Shown here piece by piece: positions 63,501 to 64,000 of a DNA stretch of 64,000 nucleotides; position 1 is the first letter of the stretch, and each line of letters begins with the position of its first letter. The notes under the pieces were generated by a model. The model was not told the DNA's origin, did no database searches, and was given only the letters and a program-made list of their open reading frames with translations. The stretch is from an uncultured Flammeovirgaceae bacterium (GTDB lineage Bacteria; Bacteroidota; Bacteroidia; Cytophagales; Cyclobacteriaceae), in assembly GCA_937883755.1 (NCBI GenBank), contig CAKZYA010000038.1:39174-103173 (forward strand), given 5' to 3'. Made by a program: the position numbers and the translations under genes.

Positions 63501-64000
63501 TTCTACACCACATCTGACGATGGAAGTGCCCTCTATATTGATGGAAAGAAAGTTGTAGATAATGATGGACGGCACTCAAGGCAAGAACGTTCAGGTTCAG
63601 TGAGGTTGAGCAAAGGAAAGCATCCTATTCAGGTAGTATTCTTTGAGCATACGGGGCAAGAAATACTAGAGGTACACTACCAAGGGCCAGGCATCGATAA
63701 AATGTTAATTCCTGATGAGATACTTTCTCTAGAAGGTGACCCAGAACCGGATGTTCCTGTGATTGAAGAAGACAACCTAATTTACGTTAACTTTCACCGT
63801 CAAGGACGTGACGAAGCTGAAGGATGGAATAATGTAGACCGATCTGAGAAATCACTTCTATTAGAAAATGCCGACGGTACTTCATCATATGCAATGCTAA
63901 AGCTGGAAACCAACTGGGGTGGAGACAACTACAAAGGGTTTACTACTGGAAATAATAGTGGGAAATATGCAGATGCGGTAACCCGCTCGTACTTCTGGAC
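60540..64000 (+). CDS. Giant secreted polysaccharide-lyase-like protein with Ig, PA14 and PKD domains (5' part)
   Basis: The frame is open from the ATG at 60540 to the window end, more than 1150 residues; it continues outside. An in-frame TAA at 60525 fixes the start region. After an N-terminal signal-like hydrophobic segment (RICILLLVNLFISYYVFSG) comes a domain resembling polysaccharide lyases of the PF14099 type (WDFEGLRGRSFDTKVYLDG; DWHTFTVRVKWHPSEGHTYI; YFKFGVYDAG), a bacterial Ig domain (VNLVQPSDATYINGDDITLV), a PA14 domain (about 62010-62430), three PKD-like domains (62466-63300), a second PA14 (63321-63740) and the start of a further module. It is likely an extracellular, cell-surface glycan-degrading or binding enzyme, possibly T9SS-exported; the C-terminal signal is not visible. 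PKD copies 1 and 3 are nearly identical. Confidence 0.85.
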   Translation, partial: MELNVWKRSYVSIPTTGVSAPRICILLLVNLFISYYVFSGTYSNESASHLNNTSTNNNPVSGYYQPVNFDLIKGWDFEGLRGRSFDTKVYLDGLDLHHQHIPGLYPTVQTTKDNSEIEGSLNGFAVPLRAIRHNSSNRETRRRYSRAELRAYIDKSLAPASRMGRTVSGRYYYSRIGEEYVYQIRMKPTKRWDKDNGVPSGQGQDLYCSIMDLKQDHTGSPRRSRDASFRIRMHGDYANIVVNGDNADGANYKETSSHFALREKVYLPEFYDGDWHTFTVRVKWHPSEGHTYIYFDDRLIWSRTNFTNCYRDDQHPDLGPYFKFGVYDAGFVANMNSGSNEKEALIDYAALGFYNPNGKGYEKYAQKAVAKKNIPPTVNLVQPSDATYINGDDITLVAEVSDNDGKVTKASFWINGKQVNEQSLSTERGYVTYTWPSVSTGVYQVQAKVQDDQGEISASSILVYEVGDGDGSSSSPEAPGAPPAAEVGESGLRYAYYVGEWSSLPDFDQLTSESEGVLPNFSFDPAIGKLYTMGFVYEGYLLVEQAGEYTFYVNANDGSNFYVDGEEIINNDGRKEEAQEKSGRVRLSAGYHPIRLTFFERWGPQVLEVRYQGPGVSLQSIPDDKLFLNAPEDEIGTSEPVPNITPLVDAGNDVEIMLPQSEITLNATATDKDGIITSYQWSVLSETSATITSPNSAETTITGLQEGIYQFAITVTDDRSATSSDTVEATVQAAPNIPPVVNAGSDIEITLPQAEVSLQADASDEDGTIVSYQWSVVSDNSATIASPTSAQTIVTDLEEGTYYFAVSVEDDEEGIAADTVKIVVEPALNITPSVDAGNDVEIMLPQSEITLNATATDKDGIITSYQWSVLSETSATITSPNSAETTITGLQEGIYQFAITVTDDRSATSSDTVEVTVQAAPIVENKEPRLNYAYYEGKWSNLPDFNQITAVESGTVANFDISKRQQDEYFGFAFTGYIDIQATGTYRFYTTSDDGSALYIDGKKVVDNDGRHSRQERSGSVRLSKGKHPIQVVFFEHTGQEILEVHYQGPGIDKMLIPDEILSLEGDPEPDVPVIEEDNLIYVNFHRQGRDEAEGWNNVDRSEKSLLLENADGTSSYAMLKLETNWGGDNYKGFTTGNNSGKYADAVTRSYFW
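62466..62737 (+). repeat. PKD-module repeat copy 1
   Basis: 272 bases identical to 63024-63295 except at two positions by direct reading. The PKD module between them has diverged. Confidence 0.9.
63024..63295 (+). repeat. PKD-module repeat copy 2
   Basis: Near-exact copy of 62466-62737 (270 of 272 bases). The two substitutions change Leu to Ser and Ala to Val. Confidence 0.9.

Noticed and set aside
1..64000. Transposase, integrase, phage or rRNA genes
   Set aside because: None found on either strand by reading the frames; the repeats near 1-7.5 kb are therefore without an enzyme in the window.

Overview
The window looks like chromosomal DNA of a marine, Cytophagales-type member of the Bacteroidota. 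The signs are a fused SecDF, a fused E1 alpha/beta 2-oxo acid dehydrogenase, DUF4920 and DUF547 proteins, PorT-like outer-membrane barrels, a 7TM-DISM histidine kinase, TAnnTTTG-type promoter boxes, few obvious Shine-Dalgarno sequences, and a giant secreted PA14/PKD glycan-active protein. This is inference from gene content; there is no rRNA here to confirm it. Most of the window is ordinary core genome.

Layout. 1-0.9 kb: 3' end of a molybdenum hydroxylase large subunit, served by the XdhC gene at 8.6-9.6 kb. 0.93-4.36 kb: an AT-rich four-gene island (4-TM protein, Sm-like small protein, a DisA/DAC-like nucleotide cyclase, and a large helical protein of unknown type), framed by imperfect 40-bp direct repeats, one of which is the terminator of the gene before it. 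This is the best candidate for an undescribed system. 4.4-7.5 kb: an exported S9 peptidase and a two-gene cassette of small unknown proteins bounded by inverted repeats and hairpins, with a 56-bp direct repeat on either side of the whole segment. 7.5-29 kb: SGNH hydrolase, XdhC, VOC protein, an orphan helical regulator-like protein, alanine dehydrogenase, proline dehydrogenase, DAHP synthase/chorismate mutase and AroB, PhoH, an AlbA_2 protein, a MoxR/BchI-like ATPase with a VWA partner, CysM and CysE, a Moco-sulfurase-like aminotransferase, tRNA-Ala, an NlpC/P60 lipoprotein, an alkyltransferase-like protein and a lipoprotein methyltransferase. 30-36 kb: SecDF and fused E1. 36.5-43.6 kb: surface polysaccharide genes (GT4, RmlC, Wza-like, Wzc-like BY-kinase) and KdsB. 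43.6-60 kb: histidine kinase, ALDH, HemE, AspS, a Tat-exported aminotransferase, DUF4105, a polyferredoxin with an FAD oxidoreductase and an outer-membrane barrel, tandem DUF547 genes, 3-hydroxyanthranilate dioxygenase and a thioesterase. 60.5-64 kb: the 5' part of a secreted multidomain polysaccharide-lyase-like protein that runs off the window.

How the genes work together. The molybdenum hydroxylase, XdhC and possibly the Moco-sulfurase-like protein form one theme, Mo-enzyme maturation, with CysE/CysM able to supply cysteine sulfur. The 36.5-41.4 kb operon is a capsule or exopolysaccharide export unit. The 52.7-57 kb genes look like a membrane electron-transfer unit. Starts were often moved inward from the longest open frame, to where a signal peptide or family N-terminus begins or where a promoter box rules out the longer form.
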